Positions 35,772 to 47,776 of a DNA stretch of 64,000 nucleotides are shown piece after piece. The notes under the pieces are model-generated. The model was not told the origin of the DNA. It was given only the letters and a program-made list of their open reading frames with translations, and ran no database searches. The DNA is from Chaenocephalus aceratus (Eukaryota > Chordata > Actinopteri > Perciformes > Channichthyidae): contig CM043788.1 of the NCBI GenBank assembly GCA_023974075.1, forward strand, positions 14,199,928-14,263,927. Direction: 5' to 3'. The translations under genes and the position numbers were made by a program. Position 1 is the stretch's first letter, and the number at the start of each line of letters is the position of its first letter.

Positions 35772-36679
35772 GGAGTAAACAGGCTTGTTTGAGACCTATG
35801 GGCGGGACCTGCTGCCACCGAGCGTGACGTTCCAGACCTAGCTCAGGCTAAGAAGCTAAGCTAACATGCTCTCAGTATTAAGCTAACAACACAGTATATG
35901 CTAACAACCCAACTTGCGGTCACTGCTCCTCGTTCCCGGCATATTCTGAAGGTAAGATACCCTGTAACTTTACAAAACTTGTCCTTTTGATTTAAATGTT
36001 CTTGAACCTACACTAAACAATTGTTTTTTAAGTGCTTCACCGTTTTTCAAATATAAATGTCATTTGTAACTAAACTTTGTAAACTAGCAGAGATATGGCC
36101 AGTGTTGCGTGAATTAAATTAAATTAATGAAATATGAATGTAGAAAAAGAAAGGTGCTTTTATATTGATTAAACCATTTTTATTTATTTCAGCATTAAGA
36201 AAAAAGAAGATGGCAACCTCCCCCACGCCAAACTGCACAACCTGTAAGTTGATGGTCCTGGCTTACTTTAAATGACTTCAGATGGTTGACATTACACACA
36301 AACATACTATACATATATGTATATATACATGTGTGCACAATTGTAGATAGACAGCACACAGTATATAAATATATATATAATATAAACTGTGTGCTGTTAA
36401 TCTGTTTTTTGAGGTTTTGCTCTCTTGTTACTTTTAACCATACAGGTGTGATTTCATAGTTATTTTGTATGTTATTGTCAAAGGAACAAAATGAGCAACC
36501 CTTTATACTTAATTTGATATTCCTCATTATCTGAAGCATTTGTTACTCTCATTTATTTTCCTCCCATAGTGACTGTATGGATAATCGGAGACAGCTATGT
36601 CCGGCGTGGAGCCCAGAGAGCTACAGAGACCATCGGCAGCAACCTTGGCCTCGACCTGAGGGTGTGCTGGTTCGGTTGA
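35772..36679 (+). pseudogene. Spliced SGNH-hydrolase-like unit, truncated by a stop codon
   Basis: Three exon-like blocks can be read. The first is a 5' leader ending at 35951 (GAAG|GTAAGA). The second is 36193-36243, with acceptor TTTATTTCAG, start ATG at 36210 (MATSPTPNCTT) and donor CCT|GTAAGT. The third starts at 36570 after CTCCCATAG and continues in the same frame. Exon three reads VWIIGDSYVRRGAQRATETI. GDSYV resembles block I of SGNH/GDSL esterases, with Ser as nucleophile. The frame meets TGA at 36677-36679 right after VCWFG, and a different repeat follows, so the catalytic Asp-His region is absent. Similar SGNH frames occur in some fish mobile elements, so this may be element-derived. 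That origin is inference. Confidence 0.55.
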
Positions 36680-36694
36680 GGTGGACTGCGCTAC

Positions 36695-36790
36695 GGCTGC
36701 ACGATTCATTGAAAAAAGATAGTGATCTCGATTCAGACACCTATGCGATCTCATTTCTAAATTACGGCGATCCTATGACGTCAAGCTGAT
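36695..36790. repeat. Terminus-like fragment of a dispersed repeat (GGCTGCACGATT)
   Basis: GGCTGCACGATTCATTG followed by AT-rich sequence resembles the end of a common fish DNA-element family. It starts where the SGNH frame is lost. No second terminus was found. Confidence 0.4.
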
Positions 36791-37976
36791 TTTTTTGGGG
36801 GGGATTTTTTTACATTTTTTAATTATTTTGCTTCTGAATAATACCAACTTGCAATGTCAATCATACTTAAACGATGTAAAGCAAATATACTCTATACATT
36901 TAACATTAAAGTACCATGATCGCATCCAAATGGTAGTGTTCTGTCTGTCTCTCTCCTCCTCTCATGCAGTGTTAACGCTGCAGCCACTAGTGTTGCCAGT
37001 TTTTGCGGAAGGAATAAGCAACCAGGTCTATGAAAACAAGCGCAAAAGAACATGAGCACTTTAAACCTATATATGTCGGGTCTACAAGCTCACAACCGCA
37101 ACAACCATTATTACTTACTACCAAGCTACTTTACAGAAAGATAAGCCCAATGTGGCTTATAATAAGTATACCTGGCAACACTCACTGACTGCAGCACGTG
37201 AGGGCAAGGAGCCGGCAGTATGTTTACAGAAGCGTTAGCATTAGCACTGATTAGCAAAGAGTGACGAGAGCGACTAGTAGTACAGGAAAAACAGAAATGA
37301 GTGACACAGAAATGAGTGACGAGGAGGTCGAGGACAATGACAACAACACCGATGAAAATCCCGGTGGCGACTGTGGAAATTGATGTGAGATATTGTACCG
37401 AAGAAGGGTGTTACATTTAAAATGGCAGAAAGTCTTGTTGCAATTTCCAGATATTAAAAGAGGTCCCTTTGAGTTTCTCTGGTAATTATCAATAGTAGCA
37501 GTTAAGTGAATACTGTTCAAACAATACCTGTGTTTGTGTTTTATAGTGATTTCTCTGTTTTATCCTTTCATAAATGTGAGGACTAAAATGGCGATAGACA
37601 AAGGGCTGTTAAGAGTAAACTGGGTTTTATTGCCATGTGGGGGAGGTGAAGGTATGCAGGACAGGGTGCTAGGTGGGGGAATAGTATATTCTGCTTAAGA
37701 TCCCGAGCATATCATGTTTCAGGGAAGTCTACATATCTCTAATATGTGTGGGTTTATACATTCCTGTGTGTTAATAGTTGAAGGAACAAAAAGTACATTT
37801 TTCCTCTACCATATAGAGAGGTTTTTTATAGATTCCTGAAACAATGTTCCCTTTTTCTTAAAAGTAGATTAGCGCAATAGTCTTTTTCTTTGACTTTTTA
37901 CCTGTTTATCAAAAGAGTGTTTTAAGCTATTTGTGAAGAAGGAAGATGCAGAATTAATGGTGATTTCTGTTTTGAG
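36791..37976. other. Noncoding DNA, nothing firm
   Basis: A short acidic frame (MSDTEMSDEEVEDNDNN, about 37300) lies in AT-rich sequence and could be the start of a transposase-type ORF, but it stops after 28 codons. No terminal repeats were paired. Confidence 0.35.
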
Positions 37977-38477
37977 TGTAAAGATTATCCCTGAGAATGT
38001 TTTTCTGGGTTAAACCATCGATAGGCTTTGCAAATTGGGAGGGACATTTCCCCTGATTTTAATGAGGTGCATCCTGCAGGCCTTCCCAACACCTGTGGTT
38101 TACATAGCTGCCATGCGCTGATTCCCTGTGAGATAGCGTTTTGGTATCTCCCAAATGAAACGCCACCCCTTCTTAGTATTAGGGAAATGTGTATCTTGTT
38201 GTTGGGTCTCTCTCCATGCGCTGACAAGACGAAAGGATGTCCGCAGCGCGTGAATAAGGGCGGGAGTACTCCACACGTTGCTTATATGATTCTTTGAATT
38301 GTATAGTAATGTTTATACTATATCGTATTGCATTATTACTTTGTTTAATTAAAACGGATTATTGTTTAACTGGTATCCTGGTGTCTTCTAATTCCCTCCC
38401 TGTTATGATTTCAAGCAGGACTCGTCAAAACAACACGCGGTGAGGAGTTGGGTTGTAAGAACCCCCATCCCCCAACA
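37977..38477 (+). repeat. Putative 5' LTR
   Basis: It starts TGTAAAG and ends CCCAACA. It contains a TATA-like GCTTATATGATTC near 38279, an AATTAAAA signal near 38347, and a GT/T-rich stretch after it, in the order expected of U3-R-U5. No second LTR copy was found. Confidence 0.45.
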
Positions 38478-38479
38478 AG

Positions 38480-38493
38480 TGGTGACCCGACGT
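38480..38493 (+). promoter_or_regulatory. Putative primer-binding site (tRNA-Trp-like)
   Basis: TGGTGACCCGACGT lies two bases after the putative LTR end. It equals the tRNA-Trp complement with one C missing, and the same primer type is used by the element at 30948-33031. Confidence 0.5.
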
Positions 38494-38704
38494 TAGCGAG
38501 TGGGAGTTCAAAGGGAGTCACATCAGGAGCCAGCGGACGAAGCTGTCCAGGGGGGCACCTCGAAATACTTTCTGACAACTAAAAACAGAGCTCTATACAA
38601 AAACACAGGTAAGCACGGATACCCGTTACACTCAAAATCTGTGATTTGGATATATTCAAATTGTTTAGAGTTGTCAGGAATATTTCTCAGTGTCATAGAC
38701 TTTA

Positions 38705-38872
38705 TTATAAAATAATGCAATGCATATATTAGCATAGGTAGGTAACGACGGACTACTAATCTTATAAAATAATGCAATGCATACATTAGCATAGATAGGT
38801 AACGACGGACTATAAATGTTATAAAATGATGCAATGCATATATTAGAATAGGTAGGTAACGATGGACTACTG
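38705..38872 (+). repeat. Three tandem copies of a 57-58 bp unit
   Basis: Units start at 38705, 38763 and 38820 with TATAAAATAATGCAATGCAT or a variant. Each contains GGTAACGAYGGACTA. They lie in the leader of the putative LTR element. Confidence 0.92.
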
Positions 38873-39407
38873 ATATTGATAAAGCAACAGTTAGGAACCT
38901 CGGGGATATGCTACACGTGAAGCGACGAGAAATGTAAGACGAAGGTGCAAGGCCCCGTTGGTTTTAGAGAAATCAAGTCGGCAATTTCAGTCGGGGAAGT
39001 CCAGTGGGTTTCATAAGAAATTATATCCACCCAGGATGAAACTGAATAATACTTCTTCAGCCTCATAGGACGCTGGAGTGTATTATATGTAATAAATCCA
39101 AGAGGAGATACGCAAATTTCAAAAAGTCATTTTGAAACGAACGGAATCTCATTCTCTTGTTCTGTGGGGTTATTAATCTAAGAAGCTAAACGTGACGATA
39201 AAGGATTCTGTTGACCTGGGTTTCGGCTCCATGAGGATGTCACATAGCTGAAAAGCCGCGTCGAAGCGCATTCTAAGGTCGCATTATCTGTTGAAATAAA
39301 CATCGCACCAAAAAAGCTCGATAGACTGTACGGGGAATAATTTTATGTGAATAATTACTAATAAGATAAGGGAGAAAAGTCAGATAAAGACATGCGAAGT
39401 CAGGCTG

Positions 39408-39436
39408 GAGGCAGGCTGGAGGCAGGCTGGAGGCGT
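39408..39436 (+). repeat. Short tandem repeat, 11-bp unit
   Basis: Three copies of CAGGCTGGAGG in a row. Confidence 0.9.
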
Positions 39437-42162
39437 GGGTTCGAGAAAGCCCCCACTTCACAGCTTTCCTCTGAAAAAGGAGGGAATAACATTGAAGATT
39501 AATAGATCAATGTGTCGTAGATATTTAAATAAATAAGAACATTGCATTGTGAATTTCGTGGTATTTGTCATTTACTGAGAAGTTTACTTATATTTCAGAG
39601 GCATTTATTGCATACAGTAACGTGGAGGGAAAGTAATAATAGCTTTTGCTGAGTATATGAAGCAGGTTAAAGTTTGATTCAAATTGAACATAATAGTGGA
39701 TTATTCCACCTAGTGTTTTTGTAATATCATTAGTAGACATTAATTGTGTTTGTAAGTTTATGAAGAAAGAGTAGAAAGTAAACGGGAGGTTGTTATAAGG
39801 TTGTCAGTCAGAATGAATCTGTTAAATGGTTACGCATGACAGAGGTGTTGCACAAACACACAGGTGATTGATGAGGGGAAACTTGAGCCGGCAGCTGCAG
39901 AGCACAGGGAGTAAAAGAGAAAGACAAGTAGATGTTTTGAAGAGTTCAGAGAGAGTAAAACTTGTTTCTAAATAATGTCATATTGTTTTGTGAGTAAACA
40001 TGAAATAAAAATATATTTACTAGATATAACAACAACATGCTTAACTAGGTTGACAGAAAACTGCTATTAACCAGTTTCAGCAGCTACTGTCCTATCTGTG
40101 TTCTAAAGAGAACATATGTTGCATTTACAATTCATATTAAGGAAGTTCACAATTGAATACCATTAAATACCGTTTGGATTAATAGGGCGTGTCTGTCAGA
40201 CACTCGTGCTCAGATGGAATAAAGTTGTTGAGATGTTCTCAAGAGTGGGAGTTTTCACAACGCTTTTTAGTTTTGTATTGAGACAATTAAGTGATAAAGG
40301 ACAGAAAACTTTCCGTGATGATTTCTTTAGGTTTGAGCTTTAGTAATGGAGATTACCATTTTGTGAGGGAAACCTTTCCGGCAATAATAAGTGTTCAACA
40401 TATATATTCATTAAATATGATCAGTTACTTGTTTTTCATTAATAGCGCTAAATACAGTTAGTTTTTGTATTTGTGTACAGCTCTAACCTGCTTGTAACAC
40501 AACTTAGATAAACAATTTCAAAAAGAATAGAATAAGCAAGTGGTTTTAAAGGTGGGTTCCTGTCTGGCTCATTTGATTTAGAACTGAAGTAAGGAAGAAT
40601 AGTGTTTTATGAGTCTTCCTCAATGGTTTCTAAAGATAGATCATCAGTTTGTATGGACTTTGATGTAGAGATAGGATCATGGTGGAGAAGGAAGACCTTT
40701 TTTGGTTTCAAATTAAAGAAGATTTTAAAGATGAAGTAAGCAGGACTTCAACTAGACAAAAGAGATTTTACAATGTTGTTTTACTACTTTTAATGGAGTA
40801 AAGAATCTGGGTAGACTACTGCCATTGATTTGTTTTAACATTCACATGTTTCAGCATTCCTGACCATATAGACACTCAGCCGTTTTATTTTGTAACCCTT
40901 TGGGGGAGAGATTTAAATTGAGTTTATCTCCAGTTGCTGATTTATTGTGATTACAGCGGCACTGGAAAGTTGTGCACCACCTTTGGGTTGTACTCTGAAT
41001 CAGTGTGTTGGTGAAGAGTTGCTCACTACAGAAACAGAAGAACTGTGCAAAGAACGCATCTGAGGAGGGTTTGACATGTTGCGTGTACCTCGTTGCCAAG
41101 GCAACAGTGGTGGGAAGAGGAACAGCAGTTTTTGGGGATTCCTGCTGTGCAGAGGACAACGTGTGTCTGCTGACTGTAGCACATTAATCCAGAGGTGCCT
41201 TCCCCCTCAGGACATCCCAGTGCAAGAGTTTCATTGATCCTATTGGCTACAGCTGCAGAGGACAACGCATTACTGACTGTTCACATTGTGACAAGATCTT
41301 GAGACAGGCTGGTCTCAGACGGTTCAGACTCTGAGGAAATTATGCGATGATTTGACAGCATAACTGTGCAAGAGTTTTCCAGAGGGTGGTGTACAACAAT
41401 AACATTAGTGTTTGAGAGGGGAGGCTGATTGTTTAAACGATGGTCTGGAATACTGAAAAGATTAAAGTTTAATATCCTTGTTTGGCAAACAAGACATCTG
41501 ATTATTAGGTCACACATAATAATCTAGACATATAAACTAACTATGAGTAAAGGGATTAATGGATTTCATATCCTAGGGAGGGTTAGTTAGGTTGCGAATA
41601 CTTCGCAGGGTATTTGCTAATGTATTTTGAAGAACAAATAACAAGGACACAAGTCCAATTTTGTTTTGTTTTTAGATTAAATTGTCCGTTACCAAAACTG
41701 TTCACCTTGTGTCTAGATTTGGACTTTGATGGTAAGGGAGTATTTAGGCTTTTTTATACATCTGACATTTTAAAATATGTTGGCTAGTCACCAGATAGAC
41801 ATTGGTTAAGAACTTTTCTGAAGATTGAATATTTGTTCCATTTCTACATATTCCTATTTAAAAAGTAATTTTAGAGTAAAGAGGGCTGATGCTGAAATGG
41901 GAAATAATGTGGGGCCTTCAATCACCCATTGTAATGGTGCATATTATTGACGACCAATAGGGAGGAGGGGTCACTCGACCCACCCTGCAGTGGGTTTTAA
42001 AATCTTACTTGCACCTTCACAGGAAGCGCACGGCACCAGATTATGGTTTAGAGGACTAGCGGCACCACCTCCTAATGGACATTCATTTAGTTAGTAATTA
42101 ACTCACATTTAGAGATGTTAAAAAGTAAAAACATACCTACCATGAGGGATACTTCCTAAGTT

Positions 42163-42252
42163 CAGCTACAAACCATTGATGAAATTACTTCTGTTTTTAG
42201 GTCCTTGATAGAGGAAGGAGTGATTGTTACATGTTCGGACACCCAGGGTTCC
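42163..42252 (+). pseudogene. RT N-terminal block remnant of the LTR element
   Basis: One frame stays open across QTIDEITSVFRSLIEEGVI followed by VTCSDTQGS. This resembles the short helix before the first catalytic motif of retroviral-type reverse transcriptases (leucine-isoleucine, Glu-Glu-Gly-Val-Ile, then Ser-Asp-Thr). Downstream frames collapse at once and no catalytic motif was found. It is too short to assign a genus. Confidence 0.4.
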
Positions 42253-43199
42253 ACGCACGGTTAAAGACGTTAACATTTTTTTAGGTATACCAGAATTGAA
42301 GATACATGGGTATAGTGAGAGATGAAGAGCTACACAGGTCGTAGTAGAGGTTTGACTCAAGATAATAATTGTGTGCACAAGTTTCTGAATTACATCTATT
42401 AGACGTGTTGATATTGATTAGGTGTTAATGAACTGCAGTAGTAGTACAATAAGGAAGTGACATTTTTTGGCTAACACTTTTCAGGGAATGTGGGGAAACA
42501 GCTATTCCAATGAGGGGTTGGAGATATCTTGAACATTACAGTTGTAATTGTGAATTAATAAATGATGGCGCTCCATATATACAGATTTTATAGACGGAGG
42601 ATGCTGGCCTGTGCTGGAAGATCGGAGTCTCTGCAGAGCACGACACATGGCCACGCAGACTGAGACCAACTGACCTTTGACCCTGACCGACAGGGTAACT
42701 TGGGAAGGCACTGTCAATGACTGACTCTGAGGTGTACCTGACCAAACCTGACTTTACAACCTGACAGTGTGAGTGTGAGTGAGTGTATGTCTGCATCTGA
42801 TCAGTGCAACTGCATGATTTAAAACAATGACTAATCAAGCATGTTTTGGACTAACACATTATTTTTGTGTGATAATAATGTGTGAAATGAGGTTTCCTAA
42901 CATTGCACAAAAGGGGAAACCGTTTCTAACCTACTTGATATTTCACTCCCACAGGAGGTGGCAGTTTGCAGAATGTGAAACTCAAACTATGACATTTGAG
43001 GATTCTGTTTCTTTTAGGACTGAAAGATGGAGAGAAACACTTCATTTCACTGAAGTGTTTACTGTGGAATAATGGATGTACATTTGGGAAAAATGTTTGG
43101 TATTGTCTTATAATCCATTATGACCTGAAGGTTTTCTTCCCATACAGGATTTTATTTACACATGAGTTAATGTGTAAAAAAGGGGGAGTGTAAACTTCA

Positions 43200-45073
43200 C
43201 AATGTACATTTTCATTTAGGGACTGAAAGGAACCGGCTGCCCCAACTCCATTGTTCAATCTGACCATTGATTGACAGTTTTAGAATTGACCTGCTCCATA
43301 TTTGGGGATAACATACTGTTTGATGAATGTTGACATGTCTCTAATATGATTGAGTTATAGCAGGTAACACAGATAAAGAATCAGTGGCCAAGGGGCTACC
43401 AGAGAGATGTAAGTCCAGAATGGAATCTGAAGAAGCTGACCTGTGAGTAATGTTTCAACAGGTATTAAAGTAACTGAGGTTTGAAATGTAGAAAGAACAT
43501 ATTTACAGTTAAAGCTAAAACATAGTAATGTAATAAGACACAATGTATGTAATTTAGAACAACATCATGTAACTAGTCTGTAAAGAAGTAAACGTCATAG
43601 ACTTTATTGTTTAGGTCATATTATGGGGATATACATTTCATCTACATTTATAATAGAAAGACATTTGATGACAGTTTGTGGGAATTCTGTATTCATTTTT
43701 TCAGCGGGATAATATCTAAGCACTGACGGGTAGAAGGAGTATCACCAGGAAACCATTCACTTTGTTAGTATTGTGATTTTGGTTGTTTTTTGAATCCATA
43801 ACATTAGTGTGTTTCTTTACCAGAAACATTAGCAGTTCAAATCATATTTAGATTTTTAATGGGATCTCAAGGATTTCATTTAAAAATAAACACAGATGCT
43901 TGTTAGAATTCAGAGCTATTGAAATATGTTATTTAGTTTACCTAAAGATGTTGGGGTTCTTATTTAGTTGGCACAGTCCAAGTATTAAGATTCTGAAGCT
44001 GCACAAGTAAATTTAGAAAACCTGTGCACAGACGTCTGTTGTTTTAAGACACCCCACCAACAGGCTCCAAGTGGCCACGCACTGGTGGGTCAAACAGCCG
44101 AGGGCCCCAGAGCCCGGAGCGTAGGCTTGAGGGATTTGTATCAGATTTCTCCACACAGGTTGTTGACGCCAAAAGGGGGACCCGAGATGCAGGAGGCTGA
44201 CTGTCAGCAGGACAACGTGGATCAACCCCAGGCTCTCTCCGGCCCCGACCGAGTGACCCAGCGGACATCCCATGCCTCTGATAGTGTACCTCTCTTTAGA
44301 CACTGTTTTGACGGTCATCCAGTGGCTGTAAGTGAGATGCTGTCATTGTCTGCCAGCTTACACTGCGTTGTCCTGCCCGCTAGAATGCCGTATTTTCACT
44401 GTGCTGTCCCCGGTATATGTAGTGTATATATCTTAACAGCCAGATAAACTCCCTCCGTACGCTAAGACTCTGTTAGCTGAGTTCATCAGATGTGTTTTGA
44501 CATGGGTAGGTGAAAAGGTCAAGTCGCATAATAGATTTATAGCATTTTTTAACATTAAAAAAATTGTATAAAATCAAAAGGTGGGTTTTTTGACAAAAGA
44601 AGCTTTGTGTTATATAGCAGGGCTTGTATTAACACATCGAAGTTGGTTTGACAAAAATTCGTCCATCGAAGGCCATTGTTAATAGATTTTTCGAATGTGT
44701 CGAATATCCAACGTCCAATATAAAACCAAATTTACCACGGTACGTTGGGGGTCCATTTAGCCGAAGCTACGGCTCCGGTTAGCTTCGGCGGCGGACTCCG
44801 GCGGCCACCACTGGGATAATTGGGTCCCCTTTTAACATTTGCTCCCATTTAGCATTATGGGCGTCATAGCCATAGACTATAAAAGTCTTACCCAAGGCTG
44901 AATCATAAACTAAACTGTATATGTATATATACACATACACATGTATAAAGGGTTACATCCTTAGCTGGCTAATAAGCTACATAACAAGCTAAGCTAACAA
45001 GCACACAACACCTGCTAACGGGGTTAACATAATATAATATTATCATTTTACTCACCGAAAAAAGCTGAGAGTA
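43200..45073. other. Noncoding DNA next to the BEL element, nothing firm
   Basis: 44040-44280 is a GC-richer stretch with an open frame on both strands and no splice context. 44735-44800 has inverted CCGAAGC/GCTTCGG blocks. TAGCTAA-rich sequence lies near 44960-45020. No terminal repeats were paired. Confidence 0.3.
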
Positions 45074-45078
45074 GACTT

Positions 45079-45413
45079 ATAGTTCCAGTAATCCAAAATT
45101 TCGGCTCACAGATAGCAAATAGCTTGACTCGGACAAAATACGTCTCAGGATAGTTTGTTTTTTACTTACACAAAAAGGTATCAAATACAACACATATTCT
45201 CTAGGTCAAAAAACTATGGTGCTCTGTGCTTCTTTCTCCTTCTCACACCCCAATCACCAGCAGCTGACGTCGGCTATAACGTCTCGTAATCACGAAACAG
45301 CTGCGGTCGTCTATGCCATTAATTTCACACGGCTGGTTCCAATAAATTATATACTAGCACTAACAACAAATGATAATAATATTCAATATACATTTTAACA
45401 TATGGCTCCTACA
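45079..45413 (-). repeat. 3' LTR of the BEL/Pao element
   Basis: Minus-strand start TGTAGGAGCCATATG, end GGAACTAT. Nearly identical to 52053-52389, with small indels such as CACGAAACAGCTGCGG against CACGAACAGCTCTGG. Confidence 0.92.
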
Positions 45414-45721
45414 TTTCCGGCCCCTAATTGGCTAGGCGGGGGAGCATACCCATTACTAAAATACACTTAATTAGGGCCATATAATCTAAACATAATTAAG
45501 CAATTGTAAGAACTTATATTCTTTTAATGGAAGTCCGTTTTTGTTTTCTTGGGGTGGCCATCACACTGCTTCGAGAAGCAGACAGAGCTTCGTGATCGGT
45601 CTCACTAAGACACTGGTCTTGGTCTTCACGCTGACGCTGCGTACAGCGCCTTTGGCGTCTGACATAGTCTTAAGGACTCTTCCCATCACCCACGAATTAC
45701 GAGAGGCTGAGTCATCCACAA

Positions 45722-46543
45722 TTAAGATGATGTCTCCTGGCTGAAAGTTTCTCCTTGGTGTGGTCCACTACTGGCGCTCTTGTAGGAGAGGTAGGTATTC
45801 CCGTGTCCATCTTGACCAGAACAGGTCAGCCAGATATTGTGATTGTTTCCATCTGCGTCATGAATACACATCCTCTTTCCTGAACACCCCTGGGGGCACG
45901 CTTGATTTAGACTTGAGTAACAACAAGTGGTTTGGTGTGAGTGCCTCAAGGTCATTGGGGTCATCTGAAATCTTTGTGATGGGGCGATCATTGATAATGG
46001 ACTCCACCTCACATAGCACGGTCTGAAGGCCCTCATCATCCATTGCTTGCTGTCCGAGCACTGAACTAAGAATTTTCCTTACAGTGCGTATTTGTCTTTC
46101 CCACACTCCTCCGTGGTGGGAAGCACCTGGGGGATTGAAGATCCACTTGACTCCTTTTTGTAACATTGCATTGTGTATTTTGGATTCAGCTCTTCAATGG
46201 CTTCACGTAGCTCTCTTTCTGCTCCAACAAAATTGGTGCCGTTATCAAATCGTATTATCGCCACCTGTCCTCTTCTGCTGATAAAGCGGCGCAAAGCATT
46301 GATGCATGAATCGGTATCAAGGGAGTAAGCCACCTCGATGTGCACTGCTCTGATTGCCAGACAAGTGAAGATCACGCCATACCGTTTCACCAGGCTGCGT
46401 CCCCGCTTAATTTCAAAGGGTCCGAAGTAGTCTACTCCGACGTTGGTAAAGGGGGGGTTCATCTGGCAATACATGATCTTTGGGCAGGTCGGGCCATTTT
46501 CTGCTGTCCAGCCTTGGCATGTAGTCTCCTGCACACTGTACAA
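45722..46543 (-). pseudogene. BEL/Pao integrase core and C-terminal region
   Basis: The core reads NVGVDYFGPFEIKRG (first Asp) and IRFDNGTNFVGAERELREAI (second Asp). After a frame change comes NPPGASHHGGVWERQIR (Glu in GGVWER), completing the DDE triad. The segment with NDRPITKISDDPNDLEALTP follows, where BEL elements carry a conserved C-terminal domain. Three overlapping frames (46543-46079, 46166-45858, 46039-45722) show that at least two frameshifts broke it. Confidence 0.85.
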
Positions 46544-46802
46544 TCAGTTATGATCCTTCTTACTGCTGCGTTAGCCTTTGGAATCCAGTACTTCTGCCTT
46601 AACTTTGAGAGTGTATGATTCCTGCCTCCATGTCCAACTTCTCTGTGGATGTGTTGCAAAGGAGAGTAGTGACACGTTGGTTCTTAGAGAGAATGAGGGG
46701 GCGTTTAGCCTCCTCTGGAATAGCAGAGTTGTTTAGCCGTCCACCTACTCTAAGTACGCCATCTTCCAGAACAGGATCCAATCTGCTGAGTGGACTACTC
46801 AT
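46459..46802 (-). pseudogene. BEL/Pao integrase zinc-binding region
   Basis: 46659-46459 reads HIHREVGHGGRNHTLSKLRQ followed by CTVCRRLHAK. These are the paired His and Cys of the HHCC zinc domain that precedes the integrase core. 46802-46599 carries the linker with GVLRVGGRLNNS, typical of the stretch upstream in BEL pol. Confidence 0.8.
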
Positions 46803-46803
46803 C

Positions 46804-47301
46804 TTAACATCTGTCTATCCTTTCTCCAAAGCTTTGATCTCCTCCAGATATGCCTGCCTTTGGCTGAAGCGAACAAGCGTTTTTTTCAGCTAACTCCAAA
46901 TGTTCCACGGTGAGCAGATTTTTGTTTAGTGTGGCTCTGCATTTCTTCATCTGCTGCTTAAGAAAGGTTTCTTGATTTGCAGGGTTGTCTTCTGACTTAA
47001 TACAGGTGGCTTGGAACTCTTTCCTTTTTCCACTGAGTTGCAGCAGCAGATCTTCAATCCGGAGAAACCATCCCACTGCTCTCTTCAGCTTACACCATTT
47101 TGAATAATGATCAATGAGCTTGTTCACTGTGGCAACTCCTTCGTCTATTATTGTAAGACAGACTGCAGGTGCCTTCTTTACCTCATCATCATCTTCCAGT
47201 ACATTGCTTGACAGATCTGGTCTTTCTGGCCACTCACTTTCATTTTTTCCACAGGAAACGTGGGCCTTGTATCCAGTTCTTACTTTGGATAAAACTCTCA
47301 A
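46804..47301 (-). pseudogene. BEL/Pao pol linker between RNase H and integrase
   Basis: 165 residues rich in Lys, Glu and Trp (WCKLKRAVGWFLRIEDLLLQ) join the RNase H domain to the integrase. This region is expected in BEL pol and has no catalytic motif. A frameshift separates it from both neighbours. Confidence 0.65.
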
Positions 47302-47776
47302 CTTTCAGACCACTTGAAGCTTGATCCGCAGGGTTCACAGAGGTGTTCACATATCTCCATTGGCTTGGTGTAGTAGCCTCACGAATGATTGAGATCCTGT
47401 TTGCGACAAAAGTTTTGAAGCGAGATGTTTCGTTCACAATATATTTCAGTACAGTAGTACTGTCTGTCCAGAAGATAGATTGCTCCAGTTTAACCTGAAG
47501 TTCTCTTCTTAGCATCTTGTCGACCTTGACGGCGACGACTGCTGCTGTCAACTCCATTCTCGGAATGGTGATGTGTTTCAGTGGGGCGACTCTGGACTTT
47601 CCGATCAGCAAGGAAACCTTTATTTTGCCTTGATTGTTTGTCTGCACGATGTAGGTAGCTGTTCCATATGCATCCATGCTGGCATCGGAAAAGTGGTGGA
47701 GCTGTGCCATCTTCATGGGTTCAACCTCTGGCGGTTTGGACGCATCTCTGCACATAAAACGTTGACAGCTGCTCAA
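47240..47776 (-). pseudogene. BEL/Pao RNase H domain
   Basis: Acidic catalytic residues are in place. They are HHFSDASMDA (Asp31), PRMELTAAVV (Glu75), FWTDSTTVLK (Asp105) and NPADQASSG (Asp151). The domain removes the RNA strand during reverse transcription. It overlaps the end of the RT frame by 56 bases in a different frame, a frameshift rather than the natural arrangement. Confidence 0.85.

Larger units (their letters stand above)
37977..43200 (+). mobile_element. Decayed LTR/retrovirus-like element (tentative)
   Basis: Support comes from three points in the right order. There is an LTR-like stretch (37977-38477), a primer-binding-like site right after it, and a short RT-like block at 42163-42252. 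The 3.7-kb spacing suits gag plus protease. A purine run AAAAAAGGGGGAG at 43177-43189 followed by TGTAAAC could be the polypurine tract and 3' LTR start. Its first bases resemble the 5' LTR start, but the sequences do not match further. No long frame survives, so the element is dead. The unit is an inference from weak pieces. Confidence 0.4.

Noticed and set aside
38705..38872. Regular repeats that could be taken for a CRISPR array (also 32128-32270)
   Set aside because: Units are directly adjacent with no spacers, in an animal genome without cas genes. They are tandem minisatellites.
43189..43700. 3' LTR of the element starting at 37977
   Set aside because: Only the first bases (TGTAAA) agree with the putative 5' LTR and the rest does not align by eye, so it was not called as an LTR.
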